Positions 40,121 to 49,714 are shown, counted from the stretch's first letter. The stretch: DNA of 64,000 nucleotides from Amycolatopsis sp. NBC_01480 (GCF_036227205.1 NZ_CP109442.1:7626001-7690000), one strand, 5' to 3'. Numbers and translations are program-made. Notes: generated from the sequence alone by a model not told the origin.

Positions 40121-40867
40121 TCAAGAGGCAATCAGGGTGGCGCCGACTTGTGCCGCGGTGGCGCGCACGAGCACGCCGTACTCGGCGGCGAGCTCGCCGG
40201 TCATCCGGCTCGTCGGCATGTTGACGCTGATGCTCGCCACGGGCAGCCCGGCGTCGCCGAGCACGGCGGCCGCGACGGCGGAGACGTCGGACCGCCACTC
40301 GCCGCTGTTGGCCGCGTAACCACGGGTCCTGATCGTGTCCAATTCGGCGCGCAGCCGGTCCGGGTCGTCGATGGTCGTGCCGGTGAAACGCGGCAGGCCC
40401 GCCGCGAGGTACTCCTCGACGGCGGATTCGGGGCTGGCGGCCAGCACCGCCTTGCCGTTGGCGGAAGCGTGCAGTGGCAGATGCATGCCGAGCTGCATGA
40501 AGATCCGGACCGGCTTGGACGTCTCGAGCCGTTCGATCAGGACCATGTGGTCGAGGTTTTCGGGCACGGTCAGGTGAATCGTCTCGTCGGTGCGGCGGCG
40601 GAGCTCCTCCATGGCCGGCACGGCGACGTCGCGCAGGCTCAGCTCGCCGCTCGCGTGCCGGCCGACGTGCAGGGCCTTGGTGGTGACCACCCAGTCCGTC
40701 GACCCGCCACCGACCTGCCGGAGCCAGCCGGCGGTCTGCAGGGTGATCAGTGCGCGCTGCGCCGAGCTCTTGGGAATGTCCAGTGCCCGCGCCAGATCCG
40801 CGACGCCGATCGGCTGGCGGGTGGCGACCTCCTCGAGCACGCGCAGCGCATTCAGGACGCTCTGCAT
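40121..40867 (-). CDS. IclR-family transcriptional regulator
   Basis: 248 residues from the ATG at 40867, preferred because GGAGAGGGAG is just upstream; an ATG at 40915 would add 16 residues but has no ribosome site. N-terminal winged helix (QSVLNALRVLEEVATRQPIG, ARALDIPKSSAQRALITLQT) and the C-terminal GAF-like effector domain (NLDHMVLIERLETSKPVRIF, LPLHASANGKAVLAASPESA, ANSGEWRSDVSAVAAAVLGD, PVASISVNMP). It is divergent from the aminotransferase gene and upstream of the permease, so it likely controls both transcripts in response to a small organic acid such as glyoxylate or lactate (inference). Confidence 0.88.
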   Translation of the reverse strand: MQSVLNALRVLEEVATRQPIGVADLARALDIPKSSAQRALITLQTAGWLRQVGGGSTDWVVTTKALHVGRHASGELSLRDVAVPAMEELRRRTDETIHLTVPENLDHMVLIERLETSKPVRIFMQLGMHLPLHASANGKAVLAASPESAVEEYLAAGLPRFTGTTIDDPDRLRAELDTIRTRGYAANSGEWRSDVSAVAAAVLGDAGLPVASISVNMPTSRMTGELAAEYGVLVRATAAQVGATLIAS

Positions 40868-40912
40868 CCGTTGACTCCCTCTCCGGCCGGGGGTTATGGT
40901 CCGCTGTGTCGC

Positions 40913-40941
40913 CATACGGTACGCGTGCCATCATACGGCAC
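40913..40941. promoter_or_regulatory. Direct repeat in the IclR/aminotransferase intergenic region
   Basis: CATACGGTAC and CATACGGCAC are nine-of-ten identical and start 19 bp apart; GGTACGCGTGCC between them is a near palindrome. The site sits just before the aminotransferase ribosome site (ATG at 40963) and is a good candidate for IclR binding. Confidence 0.4.
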
Positions 40942-40962
40942 AACTGGAGGAATCCGAAACCC

Positions 40963-42129
40963 ATGACCACTCACGCCGGTCGCCACTTCCTGCAGATTCC
41001 CGGACCGACCAACGTCCCCGATCGCGTGCTGCGCGCGATGTCGGCGCCGACGATCGACCACCGCGGGCCCGAGTTTTCGGCCCTCGCGCGGCACGTCCTG
41101 GCGGCGGTGCGGCCCGTGTTCGGGACGACCGGGCCGGTCGTGATCTACCCCGCCTCCGGCACCGGCGCCTGGGAGGCGGCGCTGGTGAACACCCTGGACC
41201 CGGGCGCCCGGGTGCTGTGCTTCGAGACCGGTCATTTCGCCACGCTGTGGCAGGAAATGGCCCGTGGACTGGGTTTCACCGTCGACTTCGTCCCCGGCGA
41301 CTGGCGGCACGGGGCCGATCCCGGTGCGGTCGAAGAGAAGCTGGCCGCCGACGCCGCCCACTCGATCAAGGCCGTCTGCGTCGTCCACAACGAGACGTCG
41401 ACCGGTGTCACCAGCCGTATCGCCGAAATCCGGCAGGCGATCGACGCGGCCGGCCATCCGGCGCTGCTGCTGGTCGACACGATCTCCTCGCTCGGCTCCA
41501 TCGACTACCGCCACGACGAGTGGGGAGTCGACGTGACGGTGGCCGGGTCCCAGAAGGGACTGATGCTGCCGCCGGGGTTGAGCTTCAACGCCGTCAGCGC
41601 GAAGGCGATCGAGGCTTCGGCGGCGACCTCCGGCGCCAAGTCCTTCTGGGCCTGGGGACCGATGATCGAGGCCAACCAGCGCGGTTTCTTTCCTTACACC
41701 CCGGCCACGAACCTGCTTTACGGGCTCGCCGAAGCGCTGGAGATGCTGCGGGAAGAGGGCCTCCCGCAGGTATTCGCCCGCCATGCCCGCCATGCGCGGG
41801 CGACCCGGGCCGCCGTCCGCGCCTGGGGGCTGGAAGTGCTGTGCGCCGACGAACGGGAGTTCTCCGGCTCGCTCACGGCGGTGCTGATGCCGGTGGACCA
41901 CGACGCCGACGAGGTCCGCGCGATCATCCTGGACCGGTTCGACATGTCCCTGGGCGCCGGGCTGGGAAAGCTCGCCGGCCGGATCTTCCGCATCGGGCAC
42001 CTCGGCCACTTCAACGACCTGGCCCTGGCCGGCACCCTCGCGGGGGTGCAGATGGGGCTCGCGCTGGCGGGCGTGCCCGTGAACCCGGCCGGGCTCAACG
42101 CCGCGCTGGACGTGCTGCGGCCCGCGTGA
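40963..42129 (+). CDS. Serine-glyoxylate/alanine-glyoxylate aminotransferase
   Basis: 388 residues, CTGGAGGA before the ATG. Class V PLP enzyme: LQIPGPTNVPDRVLRAMSAP, DHRGPEFSALARHVL, YPASGTGAWEAAL, the PLP-lysine K198 in VTVAGSQKGLMLPPGL, and a C-terminal GKLAGRIFRIGHLGHFND. The beginning and end match serine-glyoxylate aminotransferases, which turn glyoxylate plus serine (or alanine) into glycine plus hydroxypyruvate (or pyruvate). With the downstream glycolate/2-hydroxyacid dehydrogenase this would remove the glyoxylate made by oxidation of glycolate. First gene of a three-gene operon. Confidence 0.88.
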   Translation: MTTHAGRHFLQIPGPTNVPDRVLRAMSAPTIDHRGPEFSALARHVLAAVRPVFGTTGPVVIYPASGTGAWEAALVNTLDPGARVLCFETGHFATLWQEMARGLGFTVDFVPGDWRHGADPGAVEEKLAADAAHSIKAVCVVHNETSTGVTSRIAEIRQAIDAAGHPALLLVDTISSLGSIDYRHDEWGVDVTVAGSQKGLMLPPGLSFNAVSAKAIEASAATSGAKSFWAWGPMIEANQRGFFPYTPATNLLYGLAEALEMLREEGLPQVFARHARHARATRAAVRAWGLEVLCADEREFSGSLTAVLMPVDHDADEVRAIILDRFDMSLGAGLGKLAGRIFRIGHLGHFNDLALAGTLAGVQMGLALAGVPVNPAGLNAALDVLRPA

Positions 42130-42169
42130 TCCGCCTCGTTCTTTCCGCTCGCGGTAAGGAGAACCGACA

Positions 42170-45112
42170 ATGAGTGTGCACACCGAGCGCCAGTCCGAAG
42201 ACGCCCTCGCGCACCCGGACCTGGAACGCAGCCTGAGGCGCGACCTCGACGGCGAAGTCGCTTTCGACGACTACTCGCGGCACCTGTTTTCCCGTGATGC
42301 CAGCATGTACTCCATCACTCCGGTCGGCGTGGTCTTCCCCCGGCACGCCGAAGACGTGGCCGCCGCGGTGAAGATTGCCGCCGAGCAAGGGGTTTCGCTG
42401 GTCCCGCGCGGCGCGGCGACGAGCCTGGCCGGGCAGACCGTGGGGCCGGGGCTGGTCATGGACCTCTCGCGCCACCTGAACCGCATCGTCGAAATCGATC
42501 CGGACGCGCGGACGGCGCTGGTCGAAGCCGGCGTCGTGCAGGATCAGCTGAACCGGGCCGCGGCCCCGTCGAACCTGATGTTCGGCCCCGACACCTCGAC
42601 GAGCAACCGCGCCACGATCGGCGGCATGATCGGGAACAACTCGGCGGGCAGCGGCTCGATCCGGTACGGCATGACGATCGATCACGTCCGGGAGCTCGAC
42701 GTGGTGCTGGCCGACGGCGAGCGGACCCGCCTGGCGCCGTGGGACGAGGCCGAATGGACGCGCCGCGCCGCCCTGCCCACCCTGGAGGGCGCGATCTGCC
42801 GGGGGCTCCCGGACCTCGTCCGCGCGAATTCCGCCGCCATCGCCGGGGGATTCCCGCAGTTCTGGCGCCGGGCCGGCGGCTACCGGCTGGACCGCGCCGC
42901 CGGGCCGGGCCGGCCGGACCTGGCCAAGTTCGTCGTCGGCTCGGAAGGCACCCTCGTGGTGGTCACCCGCGCGCTGGTCGACCTCGTCCCCAAACCCCGC
43001 CGGACGGTGATCGCCGTCGGGCACTTCACCTCGACCGCCACCGCGATCGCGGCCACCGGGGACGCGATGGCCTGCGACCCGGCGGCGGTCGAGCTGATGG
43101 ACCGGACCATCCTGGACCTGTCCCGCCAGAAGATCGAGTACGCCTCGCTCGGCCGGATCCTCGCCGGGGACCCCGGGGCCCTGCTGTTCGTGACCTTCTC
43201 CGGCGACGACGAGTCCGCGCTGCTCGCCCAGCTGGACCGGCTCACCGCGTTGTGGGCGGAGCACGGCCACGGCTACCACACGCTCCGGGCCGTCACCCCG
43301 GATCAGCAGGGCGCGTTGATGAAGGTGCGCAAGTCGAGCCTCGGCCTGCTGATGGCGGCGAGCGAGGGCACCCGGCGCCCGCTGGCGTTCGTCGAGGACA
43401 CCGCCGTGGATCCCGTGCACCTGCCCGAATACACCCGGCGCTTCGGGGAAGTGCTGGAGCGCCACGAACTCACCGCCGGCTTCTACGGCCACTGCTCGGT
43501 CGGCTGCCTGCACATCCGGCCCTTCGTGGACCTCGCCGATCCGGCGCAGGTCACGACGATGCGGGCGGTGGCCGAGGAGATCAAGGACCTGGTCCGGGAA
43601 TACGGCGGTGTCAACTCGAGCGAGCACGGCGACGGGCTGGCCCGCAGCGAGTTCAACCGGGAGCTGTTCGGGGACGGACTGTACGAGGCCATGCGGCAGG
43701 TCAAGCACCTGTTCGATCCCGGCAACCGGCTGAACCCCGGCAAGATCGTGGACGCCCAGCCGATGACCGACAACCTGAGGGACGCGACGCTGCCCCCGGC
43801 CCCGCCGTTGCGCACCCGGCTGGACTTCGAGGTCGTCGGCGGCATGCGCGGCGCCGCGGACCGGTGCATGAACATCGGCGTCTGCCGCAAAACCGGCTCC
43901 GGGGCCATGTGCCCGTCCTACATGGCGACGCGGCGGGAGGAGGATTCGACCCGGGGGCGCGCCAACGCCCTGGTCAAGGCGCTGTCGGAACCGGACCCCG
44001 CGGCGGCGCTCGGGGACGAGCGGCTGCACGAGGTGCTGGACCTGTGCCTGATGTGCAAGGCGTGCAAGAGCGAATGCCCGCTGGGGGTGGACATCGCCAC
44101 CCTCAAGAGCGAAACGCTCTCGCACTACAACGACCGGCACGGGGTACCGCTGCGCTCCCGGATCTTCGGCGCCATCGGGGTGCTCAACAAACTGGGCTCG
44201 GCCACGGCGCCGCTGTCCAATGTGCCCGGACGGCTGAAACCGTTGCGGCGCCTGGCGGACCGGCTGCTGGGCATCGCGCCGGACCGGCCGTTGCCGCGGT
44301 TCGAACGACGTAACCTCCGTCGGTGGTTCCGCCGCCGTGACGCCGCGCCGGTGCCGGCTCCCTTGGGACAGCTGACCTTCCTCGCCGACTGCTTCACGAC
44401 CTACACCGAGCCGGGCATCGGCCAGGCCGCGATCGAACTCCTCGAACAGGCGGGCTGGCAGGTCCGCCTGAACGCGGCCGGCTGCTGCGGCCGGTCCGCG
44501 TTGTCCAAAGGCCTGGTGGACAAGGCGAAGTCGAGTGCCCGCGAGCTGGCGCACGCCCTGTCCGCCAGCACGGAGCCGGATTCGCCGATCGTCGGCTGTG
44601 AACCGTCCTGCCTCATGACGTTGCGCGACGAGCATCGGTCGCTGGTCCCGGGCGATCCGAAGGTGACCGACATTTCCGGACGGGTGCACCAGGTCGAAGA
44701 ACTCCTGGCTACGGCGGTCAAAGAAGGAAGGCTGAGACTGCGCGAGGACTCGTGGCCGGCGGGCCGCCGGCTGCTGTACCACGGGCATTGTCATCAGAAG
44801 GCCGAAGTGGGCACCGCCGCGACCGTGGCCCTGCTCCAGCTCATCCCCGGCGTCGAGGTGGAGGAGGTCGACGCCGGCTGCTGCGGGATGGCGGGGTCGT
44901 TCGGTTTCGAGTCCGAGCACTACGCGGTGTCCATGACCGTGGGCAGCGACCGGCTCTTCCCCGCCGTTGCCGCGGAGCCAGATTCGACGGTGGTCGTCGC
45001 GTCCGGGGTCTCGTGCCGGCAGCAGATCCTCCACGGCGCCCGGCGTGACGCCTGGCATCCCGTGCAGCTGATCCGGGAGGCGATGGCCCGGGCCCCGGAA
45101 CCGCGGCAGTAG
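42170..45112 (+). CDS. FAD/Fe-S 2-hydroxyacid dehydrogenase (GlcD-GlcF-like or D-lactate dehydrogenase fusion)
   Basis: 980 residues. Residues about 20-540 are a PCMH-type FAD domain and its C-terminal cap (VPRGAATSLAGQTVGPGLVM, TIGGMIGNNSAGSGSIRYGM, KFVVGSEGTLVVVTRAL, GGVNSSEHGDGLARSEF). The rest is Fe-S: C-x5-C-x7-CP around 565-580, then LCLMCKACKSECPLGVD around 624 for a [4Fe-4S] cluster, and two CCG domains (NAAGCCGRSALSKG near 771, VDAGCCGMAGSFGF near 902). Such fusions oxidise D-lactate, glycolate or D-2-hydroxyglutarate and pass electrons to the quinone pool. Given LldP and the glyoxylate aminotransferase, glycolate or D-lactate is favoured. Confidence 0.87.
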   Translation: MSVHTERQSEDALAHPDLERSLRRDLDGEVAFDDYSRHLFSRDASMYSITPVGVVFPRHAEDVAAAVKIAAEQGVSLVPRGAATSLAGQTVGPGLVMDLSRHLNRIVEIDPDARTALVEAGVVQDQLNRAAAPSNLMFGPDTSTSNRATIGGMIGNNSAGSGSIRYGMTIDHVRELDVVLADGERTRLAPWDEAEWTRRAALPTLEGAICRGLPDLVRANSAAIAGGFPQFWRRAGGYRLDRAAGPGRPDLAKFVVGSEGTLVVVTRALVDLVPKPRRTVIAVGHFTSTATAIAATGDAMACDPAAVELMDRTILDLSRQKIEYASLGRILAGDPGALLFVTFSGDDESALLAQLDRLTALWAEHGHGYHTLRAVTPDQQGALMKVRKSSLGLLMAASEGTRRPLAFVEDTAVDPVHLPEYTRRFGEVLERHELTAGFYGHCSVGCLHIRPFVDLADPAQVTTMRAVAEEIKDLVREYGGVNSSEHGDGLARSEFNRELFGDGLYEAMRQVKHLFDPGNRLNPGKIVDAQPMTDNLRDATLPPAPPLRTRLDFEVVGGMRGAADRCMNIGVCRKTGSGAMCPSYMATRREEDSTRGRANALVKALSEPDPAAALGDERLHEVLDLCLMCKACKSECPLGVDIATLKSETLSHYNDRHGVPLRSRIFGAIGVLNKLGSATAPLSNVPGRLKPLRRLADRLLGIAPDRPLPRFERRNLRRWFRRRDAAPVPAPLGQLTFLADCFTTYTEPGIGQAAIELLEQAGWQVRLNAAGCCGRSALSKGLVDKAKSSARELAHALSASTEPDSPIVGCEPSCLMTLRDEHRSLVPGDPKVTDISGRVHQVEELLATAVKEGRLRLREDSWPAGRRLLYHGHCHQKAEVGTAATVALLQLIPGVEVEEVDAGCCGMAGSFGFESEHYAVSMTVGSDRLFPAVAAEPDSTVVVASGVSCRQQILHGARRDAWHPVQLIREAMARAPEPRQ

Positions 45113-45125
45113 GCGCGGGGGAGTC

Positions 45126-45881
45126 GTGCGCATCGTCAGGTACCGGCGGGGACAACGGCCGGCGGCCGGAGTGATGGTCGGCGAGTACGTCCACGAACTC
45201 CTCGCCGGGCCGGACCGCCGGCCGGGACGGCGGATCGCGCCGCTCGGCGAGGTGAGCCTGCTCGCGCCCTGCGAGCCGCGGACGATCGTCTGCGCGGGCA
45301 GCAACTACGGCAGCCAGATCCGGGAGAAGGGCCGGACCTGGCCGAGCCGGCCCGCCCTGTTCCTCAAGGCACCGAACGCCGTGGCCGGGCCGCGAGCGGC
45401 GATCGTGTGCCCCGCGGAGGTGACGCGGCTGGAGTACGAGGGCGAGCTGGCGGTCGTCATCGGCCGCACGGCGCGCAACGTTCCCGAATCGTCCTATGGC
45501 GCCTACGTGCTGGGTTACACCTGCGCCAACGACGTGACCGCGGCCGACTGGCGGGCCGACGGGCAATGGGCCCGGGCCAAGAGCTCGGACACCTTCTGCC
45601 CGCTCGGCCCGTGGATCGAGACCGAGGTCCCCGACCCGGGGGCGCTCCGGTTGCGGACCCGGGTCAACGGCGTGACGGTCCAGGACGCCTCGACGAGCGA
45701 GCTGGTCTTCGGCGTCGGGGCCCTCGTCGCGGATGTCACCCGGTGGTTCACGCTGCGCCCGGGCGACGTGCTGCTCACCGGCAGCCCGTCCGGCGTCGGC
45801 CCGCTGAAACCGGGCGACGAGGTCGCTGTCGAGATCAGCGGGGTGGGAACTTTGGCGAACCCGGTAATTCAGGGGCGATAG
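45126..45881 (+). CDS. Fumarylacetoacetate hydrolase-family protein
   Basis: 251 residues with a GTG start 13 bp after the dehydrogenase. FAH C-terminal fold: IVCAGSNYGSQIREKG, RPALFLKAPNAVAGP, the metal ligands in RLEYEGELAVVIGRTARNVP, YTCANDVTAADWRADGQWAR, KSSDTFCPLGPWI, and DVLLTGSPSGVGPLKPGDEV. Family members hydrolyse fumarylpyruvate-like or decarboxylate oxaloacetate-like 2-oxo acids with Mg2+/Mn2+. Operon position implies removal or use of a 2-oxo acid linked to glyoxylate or pyruvate metabolism; the exact substrate is open. Confidence 0.83.
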   Translation: MRIVRYRRGQRPAAGVMVGEYVHELLAGPDRRPGRRIAPLGEVSLLAPCEPRTIVCAGSNYGSQIREKGRTWPSRPALFLKAPNAVAGPRAAIVCPAEVTRLEYEGELAVVIGRTARNVPESSYGAYVLGYTCANDVTAADWRADGQWARAKSSDTFCPLGPWIETEVPDPGALRLRTRVNGVTVQDASTSELVFGVGALVADVTRWFTLRPGDVLLTGSPSGVGPLKPGDEVAVEISGVGTLANPVIQGR

Positions 45882-46012
45882 GGCGCTTTCGGCTGATCGG
45901 GTGGCATTTCCCCACGGGCTCCAGGGCTACCTGGTCGGTCGTTGACAACCCGAGTCCCGCGATTCAAGCTTCTGGAGAAATCGTGGCGGGAAATTGTTTC
46001 TCGGGAGGCGTT

Positions 46013-49000
46013 ATGGCGGCGCACGGCTCCGGCCATCTCGGCGATGAACAGTTTCCCGCCCCGCCCGGAGAGCAGATCAGCGCGGCCGCGCTCTACCGGC
46101 GCGGCGCCCCGACCGCCCGCACCGGCGAGGAATTGCGTTATATCGGGATGCCGATCGGCGGCGGCGCCTGCGGCCAGGTGTACCTGGGCGGCGACGGCAA
46201 GCTCTGGTACTGGGACGTATCGAACGCGCCGGCCGCGCCGTGGGACAACTGCGGCGGGCCGCAGTACGCCGAGCCGAACCTCCAGTTTTCGCCATTCGGC
46301 AACGGTTTCGTGGTGCATACATCCGGGCACGGAACCAGCATGGCGCGGGCCGTCGACGCGACCGGATTCGCCGACGTGACTTTCACCGGGCAGTACCCGA
46401 TGGGCCAAGTGGACTATCGTGACAGCGGCTGTCCGGTCGCCATTCACCTGGACGCCTTCGCCCCGTTCATCCCGGGTGAAGCGGACGATTCCACACTACC
46501 GGTCACCGTGGCCGCATACACCCTGACCAATACCTCCGATTCCCGGGTCGTCGCGGAACTGACCGGCTGGGCGGAGAATCCGGTGGCCTTGCGGTCGCGG
46601 ACCAGAACGCCGATCACGTTGTCCGCCGAGCCGATCGACGGGGCCGGTTATCGCGGTGTGCAGTTCACCGCCGCGAACGAACCGGTGACCAGCACCCGTC
46701 CGGACATTCTCTTCGAGAGCTGGGAAGACCCGGACTACACCGGCTGGACGGTCACCGGCACCGCCTTCGGCTCCGGTCCGGTGCAAGTCAGCGAGGTGCC
46801 CAGCTACATGCTGCGCTTCGGCGACCTGAACGCGCAGGGCCCGCAGTTCGTCACTTCGCACAACTTCATCGCCGCGGCCGGCGACGCGACTCTGGCCGAC
46901 AGTTACGCCGGCACCCTGACCAGCGCCGCGTTCACGATCTCCAGACGTTACGTCGCGGCCTGGGTCGGCGGCGGCAACGATCCCGCCACGACCGCGTTGC
47001 GGGTCGTGGTGGACGGCCAGGTGGTCGGCGCGCTCACCGGGGACGACACCGAGCCGATGCACCTGGAGTACCTCGATCTCCTTCGTTACCAAGGAAAGTC
47101 CGCGCAGATCAGCATCGCTGACTCAGCCACCAGCGGCTGGGGGCACCTCAACGTCAGTAACATCAGCTTCACCGACGTGCCGGCGAGCGTGCCGCCGATC
47201 GGCACCCTGCCGGACGGCGGCACGCAGAGCATCTCGGCGGTGCTCGGCGACGGGCTGCCCGGCGCCACGTCCGCGGGGCTCGGCGACCTCACCGTCCGGC
47301 CGTCGATCGCGGACTGGAGCAGCCCCACCGCGATCGCCACGTCAGGCCCGGGACCGGCGAGCATCGACGGCGCGCTCGGCACCATCACCGGCGCGGTCAC
47401 CGCGCGGTTCGCGTTGGCGCCGGGGGAGAGCCGCACCGTCCGGTTCGTGCTCGCGTGGTATTTTCCGGTCCCGGACCGGAACGCGCTGTCCTTCCTCACT
47501 GATATCGGCTCCCTGCAACGGCATTACGCGAACTCGTTCGCCTCGGCGCAGGCTGTGACCGCTTATCTGGCCGCGAACCTGGCCCGCCTGGAGACGGCGA
47601 CCCGGCGGTGGGTGCGCACCTGGTACGAAGACTCCACACTGCCGCACTGGCTGCTGGAACGGACCCTGCTCACCTCGGCGACGCTGGCCACCAACGTCGC
47701 GCTGCGCCTGTCCGACGGCCGGTTCTACGCCTGGGAGGGCGTCAACTGCGCGCCGGGCACCTGCGAACACGTCTGGAGTTACGCGCACAGCATCGCCCGC
47801 CTGTTCCCGTCGCTGGAGCGCGACACCCGGCAGCGGGTCGACCTCGGCATCGGCTTCCACCCGGACACCGGCGAGATCGGCAACCGCGCCGAGGCCGACC
47901 GGGTCTGGGCGACCGACGGCCAGTGCGGCACCATCCTGCGGATCTACCGGGAGCACCAGCTGGCCCCGGACAGCGGGTTCCTGCAGGCCAACTGGCCGCG
48001 GATCAAGCAGGCGATCGGCTGGGTGATCAGCAAGGACGCCAAGCACAACGGGACGTTGACCGGCGCGCAGCCCAACACCCTCGACGCGGTCTGGTACGGC
48101 GAAATCGCCTGGCTGACCGGGATGTACGACGCCGCGCTGCTCGCCGGCGCCGCGATGGCGGCCGAGATGGGCGACACCGCGTTCGCGTCGGCCTGCACCG
48201 AGCTGGCGAAGTCCGGCATCGCGTCGATCGCCACCGAGCTGTGGAACGGTGAGTACTTCGTCCAGCTGATCGACCCGGCCGCGCCGGACGCGCCGAATTC
48301 CAACGCCGGCTGCCACATCGACCAGATGCTCGGCCAGAACGCCGCCTGGCAGCTCGGCTTGCCGCGGGTCTTCGACCCGGTGCAGGCGAACACGGCGCTG
48401 GCCAGCATCTACCGGTACAACTTCGTGCTCGATCCGGCCGCGTACCGGGCGGCGAACACCGCGATCCCGGGCGGGCGCTGGTTCGCCATGGCCGGGGAGC
48501 CCGCGATGATCATGACCACCTTCCCGCACGGCGGCGCGGGGGAGGCCAACGGCAACCCGCCGGCCGGGGTCGCCATGTACTTCAACGAATCCTGGACCGG
48601 CCAGGAGTACCAGCTCGCTGCGCAGATGATCTACGAGGGAATGGTGGACGAGGGCCTGATCGTCACCCGCGCGGTGCACAACCGGTATTCGCCGGCGAAA
48701 CGCAATCCGTACAACGAGATCGAGTGCAGCGGGCATTACGCGAGGGCGATGGCCGGGTACAGCGTTTTCCTCGCTGCTTGCGGGTTTTCCTGCCATGGGC
48801 CGCAGGGCAAGCTCGCCTTCGCGCCGAGGATCGGCCCGGAGGACTTCGCCGCCGCGTTCACCTCGGCCGGCGGCTGGGGCCTGCTCCGCCAGCAGCGCAC
48901 GGCCCGGCACCAGGTTTCCTCGATCGAGGTCCGCTACGGCGAGGTCCGGCTGGCCGAACTCGAGTTGCAGCTGCCGTCCGCGCCCGCCCGCGGACCGCGA

Positions 49001-49138
49001 GTCCAGCTCCAGCTCGACGGCCGGGAACTGCCGTCGCCGCAGGTCACCGTGACCGGAGACCTGATCACCGTCGGCCTCGCCGCCCCGGTCACGCTGCCCG
49101 ACGGCGCCACGCTCACGGCGACCGTTTCCCTTGAGTAG
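46013..49138 (+). CDS. GH116-family glycosidase (GBA2-like) with inserted beta-sandwich
   Basis: 1041 residues from the ATG at 46013 (GGGAGG upstream); a GTG at 45983 is an alternative. GH116 N-terminal domain (YIGMPIGGGACGQVYLGGDG) and C-terminal (alpha/alpha)6 domain (APGTCEHVWSYAHSIARLFP, QPNTLDAVWYGEIAWLTGMY, YFNESWTGQEYQLAAQMIYE). The family includes bile-acid beta-glucosidase and bacterial beta-glucosidases/xylosidases. Between about residues 235 and 390 an extra beta-sandwich is inserted (FESWEDPDYTGWTVTG, GGGNDPATTALRVVVDGQVV, SATSGWGHLNVSNISF), a module more often seen attached to GH32-type enzymes. No signal peptide is visible. It ends flush against the stop of the convergent gene. 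Confidence 0.8.
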   Translation: MAAHGSGHLGDEQFPAPPGEQISAAALYRRGAPTARTGEELRYIGMPIGGGACGQVYLGGDGKLWYWDVSNAPAAPWDNCGGPQYAEPNLQFSPFGNGFVVHTSGHGTSMARAVDATGFADVTFTGQYPMGQVDYRDSGCPVAIHLDAFAPFIPGEADDSTLPVTVAAYTLTNTSDSRVVAELTGWAENPVALRSRTRTPITLSAEPIDGAGYRGVQFTAANEPVTSTRPDILFESWEDPDYTGWTVTGTAFGSGPVQVSEVPSYMLRFGDLNAQGPQFVTSHNFIAAAGDATLADSYAGTLTSAAFTISRRYVAAWVGGGNDPATTALRVVVDGQVVGALTGDDTEPMHLEYLDLLRYQGKSAQISIADSATSGWGHLNVSNISFTDVPASVPPIGTLPDGGTQSISAVLGDGLPGATSAGLGDLTVRPSIADWSSPTAIATSGPGPASIDGALGTITGAVTARFALAPGESRTVRFVLAWYFPVPDRNALSFLTDIGSLQRHYANSFASAQAVTAYLAANLARLETATRRWVRTWYEDSTLPHWLLERTLLTSATLATNVALRLSDGRFYAWEGVNCAPGTCEHVWSYAHSIARLFPSLERDTRQRVDLGIGFHPDTGEIGNRAEADRVWATDGQCGTILRIYREHQLAPDSGFLQANWPRIKQAIGWVISKDAKHNGTLTGAQPNTLDAVWYGEIAWLTGMYDAALLAGAAMAAEMGDTAFASACTELAKSGIASIATELWNGEYFVQLIDPAAPDAPNSNAGCHIDQMLGQNAAWQLGLPRVFDPVQANTALASIYRYNFVLDPAAYRAANTAIPGGRWFAMAGEPAMIMTTFPHGGAGEANGNPPAGVAMYFNESWTGQEYQLAAQMIYEGMVDEGLIVTRAVHNRYSPAKRNPYNEIECSGHYARAMAGYSVFLAACGFSCHGPQGKLAFAPRIGPEDFAAAFTSAGGWGLLRQQRTARHQVSSIEVRYGEVRLAELELQLPSAPARGPRVQLQLDGRELPSPQVTVTGDLITVGLAAPVTLPDGATLTATVSLE

Positions 49139-49714
49139 CTAGCGGTCCTGCGGCGATTCGATGGTCAGCGGGGTGGCGCTGGTGATCTGGTTGAGGTGAG
49201 TCAGGCTGCGGTCCAATTGCCTGGCCATCTGCGGGATGGTGCCGACGGGGAGGTAGGTGTCGGCGCCCGCGTCGAGAAGACGGCGGAGCGGACCCTCGTA
49301 GCTGACGCCGAGTTCCCGGTCCTCGATCTCGGCGATGACCACCTTGGCCTTCGGGAACCTCGCCCGCAGGCTCCCGATCAGCTGGGGGCTGACGGGTGGG
49401 ATCAGCAGCACGTCGACGGTTTCGGGGGCCGAGTGCAGGTCGACCACCAGGTAATCGGGGCCGAGCTGGGCGGACAGCGTTGTCCGCGCCGACTCCGACA
49501 GCTTCATCGCGGTGGCCACGAGGGTCACCTTCTCGCCGGCGGGGATTCCACTGTTTCCGCCGTGGAAGGCACCGGCCGCACCGGAAATCGTGGCGATCGT
49601 GGTGCCGTCGCTGACGATGTGCAGCTCTTCGCCCGGCCGGAGCGTGCCGACGAGCGCCAGCACGTCCTCGGGCAGGCGCCCGGCGTCGATCCGCCGCGCT
49701 TGGTGTCCGGTCAT
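49139..49714 (-). CDS. Hypothetical protein
   Basis: 191 residues; the ATG at 49714 has only a weak purine stretch upstream. The N-terminal part (VLALVGTLRPGEELHIVSDG followed by TTIATISG) has the strand-helix look of small regulatory or Phd-like domains. The remainder alternates hydrophobic strands and helices (DYLVVDLHSAPETVDVLLIP, KAKVVIAEIEDRELG) like a Rossmann-type domain. I do not recognise it. It is convergent with GH116 with no gap and has a truncated hydrolase gene beyond its start. A toxin partner is not evident. Confidence 0.55.
   Translation of the reverse strand: MTGHQARRIDAGRLPEDVLALVGTLRPGEELHIVSDGTTIATISGAAGAFHGGNSGIPAGEKVTLVATAMKLSESARTTLSAQLGPDYLVVDLHSAPETVDVLLIPPVSPQLIGSLRARFPKAKVVIAEIEDRELGVSYEGPLRRLLDAGADTYLPVGTIPQMARQLDRSLTHLNQITSATPLTIESPQDR

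Noticed and set aside
49139-49714. Antitoxin of a toxin-antitoxin pair
   Set aside because: The N-terminus is only vaguely Phd-like, the protein is too long, and no toxin gene is adjacent.
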